A stretch of DNA of 64,000 bases from Brevibacterium album DSM 18261 (lineage in GTDB: Bacteria; Actinomycetota; Actinomycetes; Actinomycetales; Brevibacteriaceae), in assembly GCF_000426445.1 (NCBI RefSeq), contig NZ_AUFJ01000012.1, positions 62,001-126,000 of the forward strand, given 5' to 3'. The notes under the pieces are model-generated. The model saw only the letters and a list, made by a program, of their open reading frames with translations. It ran no database searches and was not told the origin of the DNA. This document shows positions 1 through 8,444 of this stretch, one piece after another. Position numbers and translations under genes: made by a program. Numbering within the stretch: position 1 is the first letter of the stretch; every line of letters starts with the position of its first letter.

Positions 1-987
1 GCCGTGGGGGCCGTGGCGGACGGCGAGCGCACCTTCGTCGAGCGTCCAGAGGAAGGCGAGAGAGGACTGGACCAGGCCCTTGCGTTCGCGGACGAGATGC
101 TCGCACGAGACAGCGATCTGGTCCGCCCGGTGCTGCTGCCCTGCCGCATCGAGACCATCACCCCGGCGCTCATGGAGCGCACTGCCGAGGAGTCCGCGCG
201 GCGCGGACTCCTCGTGCGCCTCCATTCCCTGCAGCAGCCGTGGGAGCGCGCGGTGATCCTCGAACGCCACGGCATCACGCCCCTGGATCTCATCGAACGC
301 ACAGGTCTGCTCAACGAGAGGCTCCTCGTTCCGCACGCGCTGTGGACGGACCGGCATCCCCAGCTCTCCGGTGAGGAGGGGGTCGACCTGGGGCGCCTGG
401 CCGCCGCCGGCGTCAGCGTGGTCCACTGCCCGCTGACAACCTTCAGGTACGGCGATGTGCTCACGACCTTCAACGACCTGCGCGATGCGGGCATCACCAT
501 GGCGCTGGGAACGGACTCGTTCCCTCCGGACCTCATCCGAGGGATGGATGTGGGGCTCCACTCGGCCCGGGTGTGCCACGGCCACGGCGCCGCCGAGCTC
601 AGCGGTTACATGGAGGCCGCGACGACCGGCGGTGCCGCCGCTCTCAGGCGGCCGGACCTCGGTCGGCTCGAGGAGGGCGCTGCTGCGGACATGACCGCAT
701 TCTCGCTGCAGGACTTCCGCGACGGCGTGATCGAGGATCCGCTGCGCACCCTCGTGCTGAACGGCACCGCGCGGAACGCCACGGACACCTTCGTCGGGGG
801 TCGCCACGTCGTGCAGGACGGTAGGATCCCGGGAGTGGACCTCGACGCTCTCCGCCAGGAGGCGCAGGAGGTCTTCGCCCTCCTGCGGGCGGGGTACACG
901 AGACGGGATGCCCGGGGCCGTCGGCAGGACGTGCTCTTCCCGCCCACCTTCCCCGTCCGGCGGGGCGAGGCGTTCGGGGGCGCCTGA
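1..987 (+). CDS. Amidohydrolase, AtzA/TrzA-like deaminase family (5' partial)
   Basis: The frame is open to the left edge, so only the C-terminal part (about 328 residues) is present and the usual N-terminal metal-binding HxH is missing from the window. What remains fits the metal-dependent amidohydrolase superfamily: an RLHSLQQPWE segment (family His and Glu), LVPHALW, VVHCPLTTFRYG and the LGTDSFPPD aspartate strand, followed by the small beta domain (DPLRTLVLNG, FVGGRHVVQDG) typical of aminohydrolases. Members deaminate or dechlorinate N-heterocycles such as guanine, 8-oxoguanine or triazines. The neighbouring allantoin genes make a purine substrate plausible, but this is inferred from context only. 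The stop at 985-987 is followed 58 nt later by a GntR gene on the same strand. Confidence 0.75.
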   Translation, partial: AVGAVADGERTFVERPEEGERGLDQALAFADEMLARDSDLVRPVLLPCRIETITPALMERTAEESARRGLLVRLHSLQQPWERAVILERHGITPLDLIERTGLLNERLLVPHALWTDRHPQLSGEEGVDLGRLAAAGVSVVHCPLTTFRYGDVLTTFNDLRDAGITMALGTDSFPPDLIRGMDVGLHSARVCHGHGAAELSGYMEAATTGGAAALRRPDLGRLEEGAAADMTAFSLQDFRDGVIEDPLRTLVLNGTARNATDTFVGGRHVVQDGRIPGVDLDALRQEAQEVFALLRAGYTRRDARGRRQDVLFPPTFPVRRGEAFGGA

Positions 988-1045
988 GTGCGCGGCAGAG
1001 ACCTGAGGCGCGGGCGCGACGCCCGGACTGAGAGGACGAATCGGC

Positions 1046-1771
1046 ATGGCGCCTGAGACCGGCAGGGCGACGCCGCTGGCGCACGCGACCGAGGCCGCGA
1101 TCCGCGAGGGCATCATCCAGGGCAGGTACGCGCCGGGAGCCCGGCTGCGTGAACGCGAGCTCTCGGAGGAGCTGGGAGTCTCCCGTCTGCCCGTGCGCGA
1201 GGCCCTGCGGAACCTCCGCTACGACGGGTTCATCACGACCACTGCGCACAAGGGCGCCACGGTCAGGACGATGTCCGCCGAGGCCGTCGACGAGCTGTTC
1301 GATCTCCGGGTCCGCCTGGAGCCCTTCGCCGCGGAGGAGGCCGCTCGCCGGCACGCCGAGGGTCTCGTCCACGAGGGCCTGGCAGAGGCGATCGCGGGGG
1401 CTGATGCGGCGACCCAGGAGGGATCGCTCGAAGGCATCCTCCTGAGCACGGCGCACTTCCACGCACAGATCATCGATGCGGCACGCCATGAGCTCCTCGC
1501 TGAGCTCATGGCGCCGATCCTGGGACGCACGCGCTGGCTGTTCGCCATGACGACCTTCCGAGACCCCCACCCGGAGCTCCAGGCGCACTACGAGATCTAC
1601 CACGCCATCTGCGACGGCGAACCTGCACTCGCGGGGATGAGGATGGCGGCGCACATCGAGGCGGGACGCAGACCGTCTCTGCGGGCGGTGCAGGGTTCTG
1701 CCGCCGCCCGCGCTGTGCCGCAGGCGCCGAAGGACGGCCCTGCACCAGACGGAGGAGACCGGGAGAGATGA
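1046..1771 (+). CDS. GntR-family regulator, FCD (FadR C-terminal) type
   Basis: This 241-residue protein has an N-terminal winged helix (about residues 10-72) carrying the GntR recognition-helix segment ELGVSRLPVREALRNL and the wing GFITTTAHKGATV. An all-helical FCD domain follows (about 80-205) with His residues spaced as in metal- and carboxylate-binding FCD proteins (STAHFHAQI, HYEIYHAI, MRMAAHIE). The tail is Ala/Pro-rich and probably disordered. The ATG at 1046 has an AGAGGA element just upstream. Its stop overlaps the start of the DUF6986 gene (ATGA at 1768-1771), so the two are translationally coupled and the regulator probably controls this unit. The ligand is unknown; a purine-degradation intermediate is an inference from context. 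Confidence 0.88.
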   Translation: MAPETGRATPLAHATEAAIREGIIQGRYAPGARLRERELSEELGVSRLPVREALRNLRYDGFITTTAHKGATVRTMSAEAVDELFDLRVRLEPFAAEEAARRHAEGLVHEGLAEAIAGADAATQEGSLEGILLSTAHFHAQIIDAARHELLAELMAPILGRTRWLFAMTTFRDPHPELQAHYEIYHAICDGEPALAGMRMAAHIEAGRRPSLRAVQGSAAARAVPQAPKDGPAPDGGDRER

Positions 1772-3036
1772 CCGATTTCGCACAGACCCTCACGCACGAA
1801 CTCGACGGCCTGCTCCGGAGCGACGATCTCCTGCTGGAGCGCAGGTACCCCGGCGGTGCTCCTGCGCGGCAGCCGCTCCACACCGTCTACGTGCCGGCGG
1901 ACGAATACACGCGCGACCTCCCGGAGCGCTGGGGCGCCCGGGCGCTCGATGCCCTCGACGCGCACGGCAGCGACCTCGGGCGGCTGGCGCGCCTCCTCGA
2001 CCTCGACGCCGGCACCCTTGAAGAGCTCATGCCGCGGGTGCGCCGCAAGCTGGAGGCGGACCCGATCGAGGACCTCAGGATCGACTTCGAGGACGGCTAC
2101 GGGAACCGCTCGGACGCGGAGGAGGACGCAGCCGTGGACTCCGCCGCCGCGGAGCTCCTGGCCGCGGTCGAGGGCCCGGGCCCGGGGCCGGGGTCCTTCG
2201 GCATCCGCTTCAAGAGCCTCGAGCGCCCCACCCGCGCACGGGGGATCCGCACTCTCGTGCGCTGGGCCGACCGGCTCGCCGGCACGCAGGCGGGCGGCCG
2301 CGGGCTGCTCGTGACGCTGCCCAAGGTGCTCTCCGTGGCGCAGGTGGAGGCCATGGTCAGGGCGTGCGAGGCCTTGGAGTCCAAGCACGGGACCGCCCTG
2401 GGGCCCATTCGGTTCGAGGTGCAGGTCGAGACGCCCCAGTCCGTGCTCGGCGCGGACGGCACCGCACTCGTCGCGCGGATGATCCACGCCTCCGAGGGCA
2501 GGTGCACGGGCCTGCACTTCGGCACCTACGACTACTCCGCGGCGTGCGGCATCGCCGCTGAGCACCAGTCGATGGACCACCCCGCGGCGGACCATGCGAA
2601 GGCGGTCATGCAGGCGGCTGCGGCCGGAACGGGCGTGCTGCTGTCCGACGGTTCGACCAACATCGTGCCCGCGGGGTCCGAGGAGCAGGTGCACCGCGCC
2701 TGGGCGGTCCACGCGAGACTGGTCCGGCGCGCGTTCGAGCGCGGCTACTCCCAGGGGTGGGATCTGCACCCGGCCCAGCTGCCCACGCGCTATCTGATGG
2801 CCCATTCCTTCCACCGGAAGGAGTTCGCCGCTGCGGCAGGCCGCCTCTCGTCCTACCTGGGGCGGGCCGCGACTGCGGACCGGATGGAGGAGCCGGCAAC
2901 GGCACGGGCGCTCGCGGGCTGCGTGCTGCGCGGCGTGCAGTGCGGGGCGGTGGACCCGGAGGAGGTGCACGCGGAGATCGGCATCGGCATCGAAGAGCTC
3001 ACATCTCTTGCCCACCGCCCCGGCCCACCCTCCTGA
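1768..3036 (+). CDS. DUF6986 aldolase/citrate-lyase-like protein
   Basis: A 422-residue protein resembling the HpcH/HpaI aldolase-citrate lyase-malate synthase fold. Visible segments are the strand IEDLRIDFEDGYG, the RFEVQVETPQSVLG segment whose Glu would be a metal ligand, HFGTYDYSAACGI whose Asp would be the second ligand, a LLSDGSTNIVP strand, and WDLHPAQLPTRY near the C-terminus. The family name is recalled from actinobacterial genomes, where it often sits beside allantoin genes; its reaction is not established as far as I know. A C-C lyase or acyltransferase acting on a small 2-oxo acid is a reasonable guess. It is coupled to the GntR gene by a 4-nt overlap and converges on the ureidoglycine aminohydrolase gene across a hairpin. 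Confidence 0.7.
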   Translation: MTDFAQTLTHELDGLLRSDDLLLERRYPGGAPARQPLHTVYVPADEYTRDLPERWGARALDALDAHGSDLGRLARLLDLDAGTLEELMPRVRRKLEADPIEDLRIDFEDGYGNRSDAEEDAAVDSAAAELLAAVEGPGPGPGSFGIRFKSLERPTRARGIRTLVRWADRLAGTQAGGRGLLVTLPKVLSVAQVEAMVRACEALESKHGTALGPIRFEVQVETPQSVLGADGTALVARMIHASEGRCTGLHFGTYDYSAACGIAAEHQSMDHPAADHAKAVMQAAAAGTGVLLSDGSTNIVPAGSEEQVHRAWAVHARLVRRAFERGYSQGWDLHPAQLPTRYLMAHSFHRKEFAAAAGRLSSYLGRAATADRMEEPATARALAGCVLRGVQCGAVDPEEVHAEIGIGIEELTSLAHRPGPPS

Positions 3037-3062
3037 CGGGGGCGGTGTCCGCGGGCAGCGCT

Positions 3063-3104
3063 GCGCATGTCCGCGGCGAGCGCGACACCGCTGCGGACAT
3101 GCGC
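3063..3104. terminator. Hairpin between convergent genes (likely bidirectional terminator)
   Basis: Perfect 12-bp inverted arms (3063-3074 and 3093-3104) with core GCATGTCCGC lie between the stop of the DUF6986 gene (3036) and the end of the opposite-strand aminohydrolase gene (3138). There is no T-run; such U-less hairpins are common at actinobacterial gene ends. Confidence 0.6.
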
Positions 3105-3137
3105 TTCCCTCCCGTCCGGGGCTGTCCGCGGCGGGCT

Positions 3138-3953
3138 TCAGAGATCGAGTGCCGCGTGGCGGTTGACGTCCTTGTAGAGCAGATAGCTGAAGGGGCCGGG
3201 GCCGCCCGCGTAGCAGGCCTGCGGGCAGAAGGCGCGCAGCCACATGAAGTCGCCCTCCGCGACCTCGACCCAGTCCCGGTTGAGCAGGTAGACGGCCTTG
3301 CCCTCGAGGACGAACAGCCCGTGCTCCATCACGTGCGTCTCGGGGAAGGGGATCGATGCTCCCGGCTGCAGTGTCACGATGTTCACGTGCATGTCGTGGC
3401 GCAGATCGTCCGGGTCCGCGAACCGCCGAGTGGTCCATGCTCCGTCCGTGCCGGGCATGGAGACCGGCTCGACCTCCTCGGCGGAGGTGACGAAGGACTC
3501 CGGCACGCCGATGCCGTCCGCGGGCCGATACCGTCGGCGGATCCAGTGAAACGAAGCCGGCCCGTCGCTTTCGTTGCGCAGGGTCCACTCCGCGCCGGGT
3601 GCGAGGAAGGCGTAGCCTCCCGGTGCCAGTGAGTGCTCGGCGCCGTCGAGAGTGAGGGTGAGGCGGCCTCCCACCGCGAACAGCACGCCCTCTGCCCCTG
3701 CGTCGGGTTCAGGGGCGGTGCTGCCGCCGCCCGGCCCGACCTCGACGAGATACTGGGCGAACGTCTCCGCGAACCCGGACAGCGGCCGGGCGAGGACCCA
3801 GGCACGCGTGCCCTTCCACTGCGGCAGCAGACTCGCGGTGATGTCGCTCATGGTGCGTGCGGGGAGCACAGCGTAGGCGTCCGTGAAGACGGCGCGGTCC
3901 GTCGTCAGCTCGGACTGGGCCGGCAGGCCCCCGCGCGGGGTGTGGTAGCTCAT
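3138..3953 (-). CDS. allE: (S)-ureidoglycine aminohydrolase (bicupin)
   Basis: This 271-residue bicupin fits the ureidoglycine aminohydrolase family, which releases ammonia from (S)-ureidoglycine to give (S)-ureidoglycolate in allantoin degradation. The N-terminal cupin spans about residues 65-140 and the C-terminal cupin about 185-262. The second cupin has the family metal set: E205, H207 and H211 (PETHVMEHG) and Q245 (CPQACY), equivalent to the Glu/His/His/Gln manganese ligands of the characterised E. coli enzyme. The ATG at 3953 overlaps the allantoinase stop by 4 nt (ATGA), so the two genes are one operon in pathway order. The length is near normal for the family. Allantoate amidohydrolase, which should act between them, is not in the window. 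Confidence 0.92.
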   Translation of the reverse strand: MSYHTPRGGLPAQSELTTDRAVFTDAYAVLPARTMSDITASLLPQWKGTRAWVLARPLSGFAETFAQYLVEVGPGGGSTAPEPDAGAEGVLFAVGGRLTLTLDGAEHSLAPGGYAFLAPGAEWTLRNESDGPASFHWIRRRYRPADGIGVPESFVTSAEEVEPVSMPGTDGAWTTRRFADPDDLRHDMHVNIVTLQPGASIPFPETHVMEHGLFVLEGKAVYLLNRDWVEVAEGDFMWLRAFCPQACYAGGPGPFSYLLYKDVNRHAALDL

Positions 3954-5284
3954 GGCTCTCCTCTCCACAGGAGCCGGCCGGCCGGCCGGCTGAAGTCGAT
4001 CTCCTCCCCGGCGAGCAGGGTCCGGCGCACCGCACCGTGCAGGGTGCTGCCTGCGTACGGGGTGACGGGGTGGCGGTGCTCGAGGCGAGCCGGATCGACC
4101 GTGAGCGCGGCATCGGGCGAGAAGATCACCAGGTCCGCGGCACCGCCCACCCGGATCCGCCCCTTCTCGCTCAGCCCGGCCACGTCCGCCGGACCGGCGG
4201 TCATCCAGGAGACGACCGTCTCGAGCGGCACCCCGCGGCGCCGCGCCTCCGTCCAGACGACGGGCAGGCCCAGCTGCAGGGAGGCGACCCCGCCCCAGGC
4301 GGCCCCGAAATCCCCGGACTCCACGTGCTTGAGTTCGGCCGTCGAGGGGGAGTGGTCCGTGACCACGCAGTCGATCACACCCTCGAGCAGGCCCTGCCAC
4401 AGCCGGTCCTGGTTGGAGCGGTCGCGGATGGGCGGGCAGCACTTGTGGGAGGTGGCGCCCTCGGGCACGGCGTCCGCGGACAGCGTCAGGTAGTGCGGAC
4501 ACGTCTCCACCGTGAGCCGTATGCCTTCCGCTCGCGCCGCCGCGATGAGAGGCAGGGAGTCGGCGGCGGACAGGTGGAGGATGTGGACCCGGGCGCCGGT
4601 CTCGCGCGCTGCGTCGATCACCTGGGCGACGGCGCGGGTCTCGGCTTCCGGCGGGCGGGAGGCGAGGAATCCTTCGTAGCCGCGGCCGGAGGGTGCACCG
4701 GAGACGGAGCCGGGGTCCTCGGCATGGACGATCATGAGTCCGTCGAAGGAGGCGACCTCCGCCAGGGCGGTTCTGAGCTCGCCCGCGCCGAGGGGCGGGA
4801 ACTCGTCCACGCCGGAGGGGAGGGTGAAGCACTTGAAGCCGAACACCCTTGCTGCGTGCAGTTCCCGCAGGTCGCCGAGATTGTCCGGGACGGCGCCGCC
4901 CCAGAACCCGATGTCCACATATCTGCTCCCCGTGGAGGCTGCGACCTTCGCGGACAGGCCGGAGACGCTCGTCGTGGGCGGGATCGAGTTCAGAGGCATG
5001 TCGATCACGGTGGTGACACCTCCGCGCGCCGCTGCCCGCGTGGCGGTGTCGAAGCCCTCCCACTCGGTGCGCCCCGGGTCGTTGATGTGCACATGGGAGT
5101 CGACAAGACCCGGGAGGAGCACCTCGTCCTGGTCCAGCTCGATCTCGCGCGCTCCGGTGAGACCGGCGCCCAGGGGCGCCACCGCGGCGATGCGTCCGCC
5201 GCTCACCCCCACCTCGGCCGGATCGAACCCCTGAGGGCCGTGCACCCGCTGGCCGCGCAGCACGAGGTCGTGGTCGGGGGTCAT
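3950..5284 (-). CDS. allB: Allantoinase
   Basis: Allantoinase hydrolyses the allantoin ring to allantoate in the cytoplasm. This 444-residue protein carries the binuclear amidohydrolase set: DSHVHIN (H64, H66), K151 in FKCFT (the carbamylated lysine), H187 in IVHAED, H238 in ILHLSA and D311 in VTDHSP. It also has the family signature PGLVDSHVHIN-DPGR. The ATG at 5284 is preferred over an upstream ATG at 5338 because GGAGG stands 5-6 nt upstream and the resulting length matches the family. It is the first gene of the minus-strand unit and is divergent from a GntR regulator at 5400, the likely local repressor. Confidence 0.94.
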   Translation of the reverse strand: MTPDHDLVLRGQRVHGPQGFDPAEVGVSGGRIAAVAPLGAGLTGAREIELDQDEVLLPGLVDSHVHINDPGRTEWEGFDTATRAAARGGVTTVIDMPLNSIPPTTSVSGLSAKVAASTGSRYVDIGFWGGAVPDNLGDLRELHAARVFGFKCFTLPSGVDEFPPLGAGELRTALAEVASFDGLMIVHAEDPGSVSGAPSGRGYEGFLASRPPEAETRAVAQVIDAARETGARVHILHLSAADSLPLIAAARAEGIRLTVETCPHYLTLSADAVPEGATSHKCCPPIRDRSNQDRLWQGLLEGVIDCVVTDHSPSTAELKHVESGDFGAAWGGVASLQLGLPVVWTEARRRGVPLETVVSWMTAGPADVAGLSEKGRIRVGGAADLVIFSPDAALTVDPARLEHRHPVTPYAGSTLHGAVRRTLLAGEEIDFSRPAGRLLWRGEP

Positions 5285-5399
5285 CGGTTCCTCCAGGCTG
5301 CCGAGCGGCTCTTCGGTATCATTTCTACCAGACGTCATACCTTTCGCCTCGGTGTGGATGCCCCTCTGCGGGGCGACGGGGCGCTGCAGTCAGGAGCTG
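5285..5399. promoter_or_regulatory. Divergent control region of the allantoin operon
   Basis: The interval between allantoinase (minus) and the GntR gene (plus) contains a 27-bp element with GGTAT at 5315-5319 and ATACC at 5337-5341 as inverted ends, placed where a GntR/FCD dimer would block both promoters. The element is seen directly. Its role as operator is inferred. Confidence 0.4.
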
Positions 5400-6077
5400 A
5401 TGACGGTGCCACAGGTCTCTGCGGTGCAGCGTGCGATCGATGCCATCCGCGAGCGGATCGGGTCGGGGGAATGGGCCACGGGCACGCGACTTCCCTCGGA
5501 GACCGAACTCTCCTCCCTGCTGGGAATCAGCAGGTCGCCTCTGCGTGAAGCGGTGCGGGCGCTCGTCCACACGGGCCTCCTGTCAGTGCGTCGCGGAGAC
5601 GGCACCTATGTGACCGCGACGGACGAGATCTCCGCGGTACTCACCCATCGGGCTCTGGACAGCCGCGTCGCCGACGTCATCGAGGTGAGGGCGGGGCTGG
5701 ACGCGGTGTGCGCGGGATTGGCGGCACAGCGGCGCACCGCAGGTGATCTCGAAGCGCTCGCCGGGGCGCTCGCACAGCGCAGGGCAGCCGCGGAGGACGG
5801 AGACCGCGGGGCCTTCGCGGAGGCGGACGCCCGGTTCCATCTGCTGGTGGCCCAGGCGGCGCACAATCCGCTGCTCAGCGCCGTGTACAGCGGTCTCGTG
5901 GGGGCCCTCGTCCGCTCGGTCGACAGTGAGCTGTCCCTCGAACACGCGGTGAGGGACCGCGGTCAGGACCACGATGCCCTGCTGAATGCCATCGAGGCCT
6001 GCGACGCGGCGAGGGCCGAGGTCGTGGCGCTGGAGATCCTCCGCGACCAGGGGAGGGCTGCGGAAAGCCCGGAGTGA
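5400..6077 (+). CDS. GntR-family regulator, FCD type, divergent from allantoinase
   Basis: About 225 residues. The winged helix (about 5-72) has LPSETELSSLLGISRSPLREAVRAL and the wing LLSVRRGDGTYVTA. The FCD domain follows, with the family Asp/His pattern seen in EADARFHLLVAQAAHNPLL and DHDALLNAIEACD. An AGGAG at 5392-5396 precedes two candidate starts, ATG at 5400 (3-nt spacing) and GTG at 5406 (9-nt spacing). The ATG is used here but the GTG is equally likely. Its position back to back with allantoinase suggests control of that operon in response to allantoin or a downstream metabolite, by analogy with other purine-pathway regulators; this is inference. Confidence 0.88.
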   Translation: MTVPQVSAVQRAIDAIRERIGSGEWATGTRLPSETELSSLLGISRSPLREAVRALVHTGLLSVRRGDGTYVTATDEISAVLTHRALDSRVADVIEVRAGLDAVCAGLAAQRRTAGDLEALAGALAQRRAAAEDGDRGAFAEADARFHLLVAQAAHNPLLSAVYSGLVGALVRSVDSELSLEHAVRDRGQDHDALLNAIEACDAARAEVVALEILRDQGRAAESPE

Positions 6078-6548
6078 GACGGCCGCCCTCGGGGTGTCTG
6101 GGGTGCGGCGCACGACTCGATCACGACTGCCGGCTGACGGGGTGCGGCAGAGCCGATGATCGGCCGACGGGGTTCGTCCATCGCGATGGTTCTCCGTTAT
6201 GGGCTGGGCTGTTGTGCACGCGGTTTCGGCGTGGCGGGGCAGAGGCTCGGCCGGTGACGTCCGCCGTGTGTGGGAAACGAGAGGGTCCTTCCCCTGAGTG
6301 CCCTGCAGACCGAGTGCCCCTCCTCCGAGGACTTGAAGAAAAACTAGGGCCCCTGGTTTTCTTCCTGACTCGTGGATGCCCCACTGCCTCCAGCGACCGG
6401 CCGCCCCTGGTGATCGACTGCCTTCGACGACCGGCGATGCCCGGAGAGCGCAGTCTGCTCCGCCGGCTGCGTGCTCCACATATGCTTGGAGGCCCGGACG
6501 TGGAAGTCCGCGCCTCCACCCGAGCACCCGAGTGAGAAGAGAGTGCGT
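6078..6548. other. 471-nt intergenic region
   Basis: No convincing gene. An open frame at 6074-6535 overlaps the GntR stop but has poor composition and no family resemblance. The region holds the terminator-like palindrome at 6335-6364 and, near 6530-6545, a purine-rich GAGAAGAGAG serving as ribosome-binding site for the next gene. Confidence 0.6.
6335..6364. terminator. A/T-flanked palindrome, intrinsic terminator-like
   Basis: An imperfect inverted repeat with GAAGAAAA on the left and TTTTCTTC on the right around a CTAGGG/CCCTGG stem. Read on the plus strand it is a G+C stem followed by TTTTCTTC, downstream of the GntR gene. A nearly identical but perfect copy lies at 27378-27410. Confidence 0.6.
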
Positions 6549-7244
6549 ATGCCTGTGGACGATCGGTGGTCAACTGACGTTTCACGGGTGTCCGGCGAGC
6601 TCGGGGCCTTCGAGGTGCGGGCGGGCAGGCGGATGTCGGGCACCTGGATGTTCCGGGTTCCCGCAGTGCTCGTGCCCCAGCCGGAGGAGCCGCTCACCGA
6701 TTCCGAGGGTGCGATCTGCGAGCTGGACGCTCCGTGCGGCAGCTGGGCGGGGCCTCGCGCAGACGATGATCACTGTGTGCCCGCCTGGGGGTTCGTCAGG
6801 AGGGCAGTGCAGATCGAATCGGCCGCTCGTCATCTGGTCGGGAGCGCCACCGGGATCCCCGAGGAGGAGATCAGCATCCGGCTGCAGTTCGATCTCCCAG
6901 ACCGCATGGCCGACGCACTGCAGGCGGCCACGGTGCTGGAGAGCGAGGGCCGGGAGCTGCTGGCCGAATCCGCACGTCTGCGCCGAGAGTGCGCGGGGGA
7001 GATGTGCCGCGACGGTCTCACTCATGCTGAGATCGGGCTGATGATGGGCATATCCGCGCAGCGCGTGCAGCAGCTGACCCCGTCGAAGCGCGCGCTCGCC
7101 GAGGAGCAGGCCCGTGAACGCGCACGGCTCGAACGCGTTCGCGTGGACGCCGCGCGGCGGAACTGGGCGGCCTCGCGGAGGAGGTCGCGCGACGGCGGAG
7201 CGGAGTTCCGCCCTGGGACTTCCGGCTCCGCGGCGCTCGGCTGA
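6549..7244 (+). CDS. Hypothetical protein with C-terminal helix-turn-helix
   Basis: This 231-residue protein is not recognised as a named family. The first 130 residues are mixed alpha/beta with FRVPAVLVPQPEEP and a Cys/His-containing stretch. Around residues 155-182 there is a sigma-70-region-4-like helix-turn-helix (GLTHAEIGLMMGISAQRVQQL). The last 50 residues are Arg/Ala-rich and highly charged. The ATG at 6549 is chosen because of the upstream GAGAAGAGAG; upstream in-frame codons lack such a site. It stands alone between a terminator-like palindrome and the 3' end of selD. A DNA-binding role is suggested by the helix-turn-helix only. Confidence 0.6.
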   Translation: MPVDDRWSTDVSRVSGELGAFEVRAGRRMSGTWMFRVPAVLVPQPEEPLTDSEGAICELDAPCGSWAGPRADDDHCVPAWGFVRRAVQIESAARHLVGSATGIPEEEISIRLQFDLPDRMADALQAATVLESEGRELLAESARLRRECAGEMCRDGLTHAEIGLMMGISAQRVQQLTPSKRALAEEQARERARLERVRVDAARRNWAASRRRSRDGGAEFRPGTSGSAALG

Positions 7245-7250
7245 CCGCGT

Positions 7251-8294
7251 TCAGCGCACCGTGATGCCGCTGCCGGCGACTGTCTCGCCGATCACGGGAT
7301 GGCCGGGCACCTCGCCCACCACCAGCAGGCCGCCGGAGGTCTGAGCATCGGCGAGGAAGAGAAGATCGTCCTCCGTGATGCCGGTTCCCGCGGTGAGATG
7401 CGGCCGCACCCAGTCGAGGTTGCGGCGGGTGCCGCCGGAGACGAAGCCGTCGCGCAGCGCTTCGGCTGCGCCCTCGACCATGGGCACTGCCGCACGGTCG
7501 ATCACCGCTCCCACGCCCGAGGCGCGCATCATCTTGTGGAGGTGGCCCAGCAGCCCGAAGCCGGTGACGTCCGTGGCCGCGCGCGCTCCGGCCTCCAGCG
7601 CGGCGTGCGAGGCCGCGCGGTTGAGCTGCGTCATCGTCGCGACAGCGGACTCGAACACCTCACCGGTCGCTTTGTGGCGGTTGTTGAGCAGGCCCACGCC
7701 GAGGGGTTTCGTGAGGGTGAGGGGGAGCCCTGCCTCGGCGGAGTCGTTGCGCAGCAGGCGCGCGGGGTCGGCGGTGCCGGTCACGGCCATGCCGTACTTG
7801 GGCTCGGGATCGTCCACCGAGTGCCCGCCGATCACGGGGCAGCCGGCCTCCTGCGCCACCTCGAGGCCGCCGCGCAGCACCTCGCTCAGCAGCTCCATGG
7901 GCAGCACCTCGCGGGGCCAGCCCACGAGGTTGATCGCGACGACGGGAGTGCCGCCCATCGCGTACACATCGGACAGTGCATTGGCCGCTGCGATGCGTCC
8001 CCAGTCGAAGGCGCTGTCGACGACGGGGGTGAAGAAGTCGGCGGTGGAGAGCACGGCGAGATCGTTCCGCACCTGGACGGCGGCCGCATCGTCGCCGTCG
8101 TCCAGGCCCACCAGGACGGAGCCGAAGCTCTGCCCGGCGAGCGCCGCGACGGCGTCCTCGAGTTCGCCCGGCGGGATCTTGCAGGCGCAGCCGCCGCCGT
8201 GCGCCATGGCGGTGAGGCGCGGCGCGGGGGCCGAGGCCGCGGGAGAGCCTGCAGATGTCGGAGGCGTGGCGCTGGGGATGCCGGAGGTGCTCAT
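7251..8294 (-). CDS. selD: Selenide, water dikinase (selenophosphate synthetase)
   Basis: SelD uses ATP to convert selenide to selenophosphate, the selenium donor for Sec-tRNA. This 347-residue protein has the N-terminal Gly-rich loop HGGGCACK, in which C36 occupies the catalytic Cys/Sec position and K39 the catalytic lysine. The codon is TGC, so this is the Cys form, not a selenoprotein. Further family segments are GLDDGDDAAA, STADFFTPVVDS, NALSDVYAMGG, GGHSVDDPEPKYG, TDVTGFGLLGHL and ADAQTSGGLL. The first 28 residues are a low-complexity extension. The ATG at 8294 is preferred over upstream codons; it lacks a clear Shine-Dalgarno, but a TAGACT box ends 7 nt before it, consistent with leaderless expression. 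The strand is opposite to selA/selB. Confidence 0.96.
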   Translation of the reverse strand: MSTSGIPSATPPTSAGSPAASAPAPRLTAMAHGGGCACKIPPGELEDAVAALAGQSFGSVLVGLDDGDDAAAVQVRNDLAVLSTADFFTPVVDSAFDWGRIAAANALSDVYAMGGTPVVAINLVGWPREVLPMELLSEVLRGGLEVAQEAGCPVIGGHSVDDPEPKYGMAVTGTADPARLLRNDSAEAGLPLTLTKPLGVGLLNNRHKATGEVFESAVATMTQLNRAASHAALEAGARAATDVTGFGLLGHLHKMMRASGVGAVIDRAAVPMVEGAAEALRDGFVSGGTRRNLDWVRPHLTAGTGITEDDLLFLADAQTSGGLLVVGEVPGHPVIGETVAGSGITVR

Positions 8295-8301
8295 GCCGCC
8301 G

Positions 8302-8307
8302 AGTCTA
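8302..8307 (-). promoter_or_regulatory. Candidate -10 (TAGACT) giving leaderless selD mRNA
   Basis: On the minus strand TAGACT is separated from the selD ATG by exactly 7 nt, the spacing expected if transcription starts at the A of the ATG. A weak CGGAAC lies about 18 nt upstream as a possible -35. Confidence 0.4.
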
Positions 8308-8344
8308 GGGCCCGGGGCAAGCGGCGTTCCGGGGCACCGCTCTG

Positions 8345-8404
8345 CCACCCCTTGTGCGGCCGGCCGGCCCGTCGTACGGGAACGGGCAGCGGCACAAGGG
8401 GTGG
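8345..8404. repeat. Long inverted repeat between the epimerase gene and selD
   Basis: Perfect 13-bp arms, CCACCCCTTGTGC (8345-8357) and its complement (8392-8404), enclose a 34-nt G+C-rich loop. It lies downstream of the epimerase stop (8445) and upstream of selD on the minus strand, so it could end the upstream transcript. No T-run follows. Confidence 0.6.
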
Positions 8405-8444
8405 GAAACGTGTCAGTTGCGCAGCCCCGATCTGCACAGTCCCG

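Noticed and set aside
1597..3588. Very long minus-strand frames opposite the DUF6986 gene, and similar long frames elsewhere
   Set aside because: They are shadows produced by high third-position G+C. They show Arg/Pro/Gly-rich sequence without domain motifs, while the opposite strand carries clear families.
6074..6535. Open frame of 153 codons starting inside the GntR stop, with a Cys-rich beginning
   Set aside because: Composition is unlike neighbouring genes, there is no ribosome-binding site, and it runs through the terminator-like palindrome.
7251..8294. SelD as a selenoprotein
   Set aside because: The catalytic position is a TGC codon (Cys36), not TGA.
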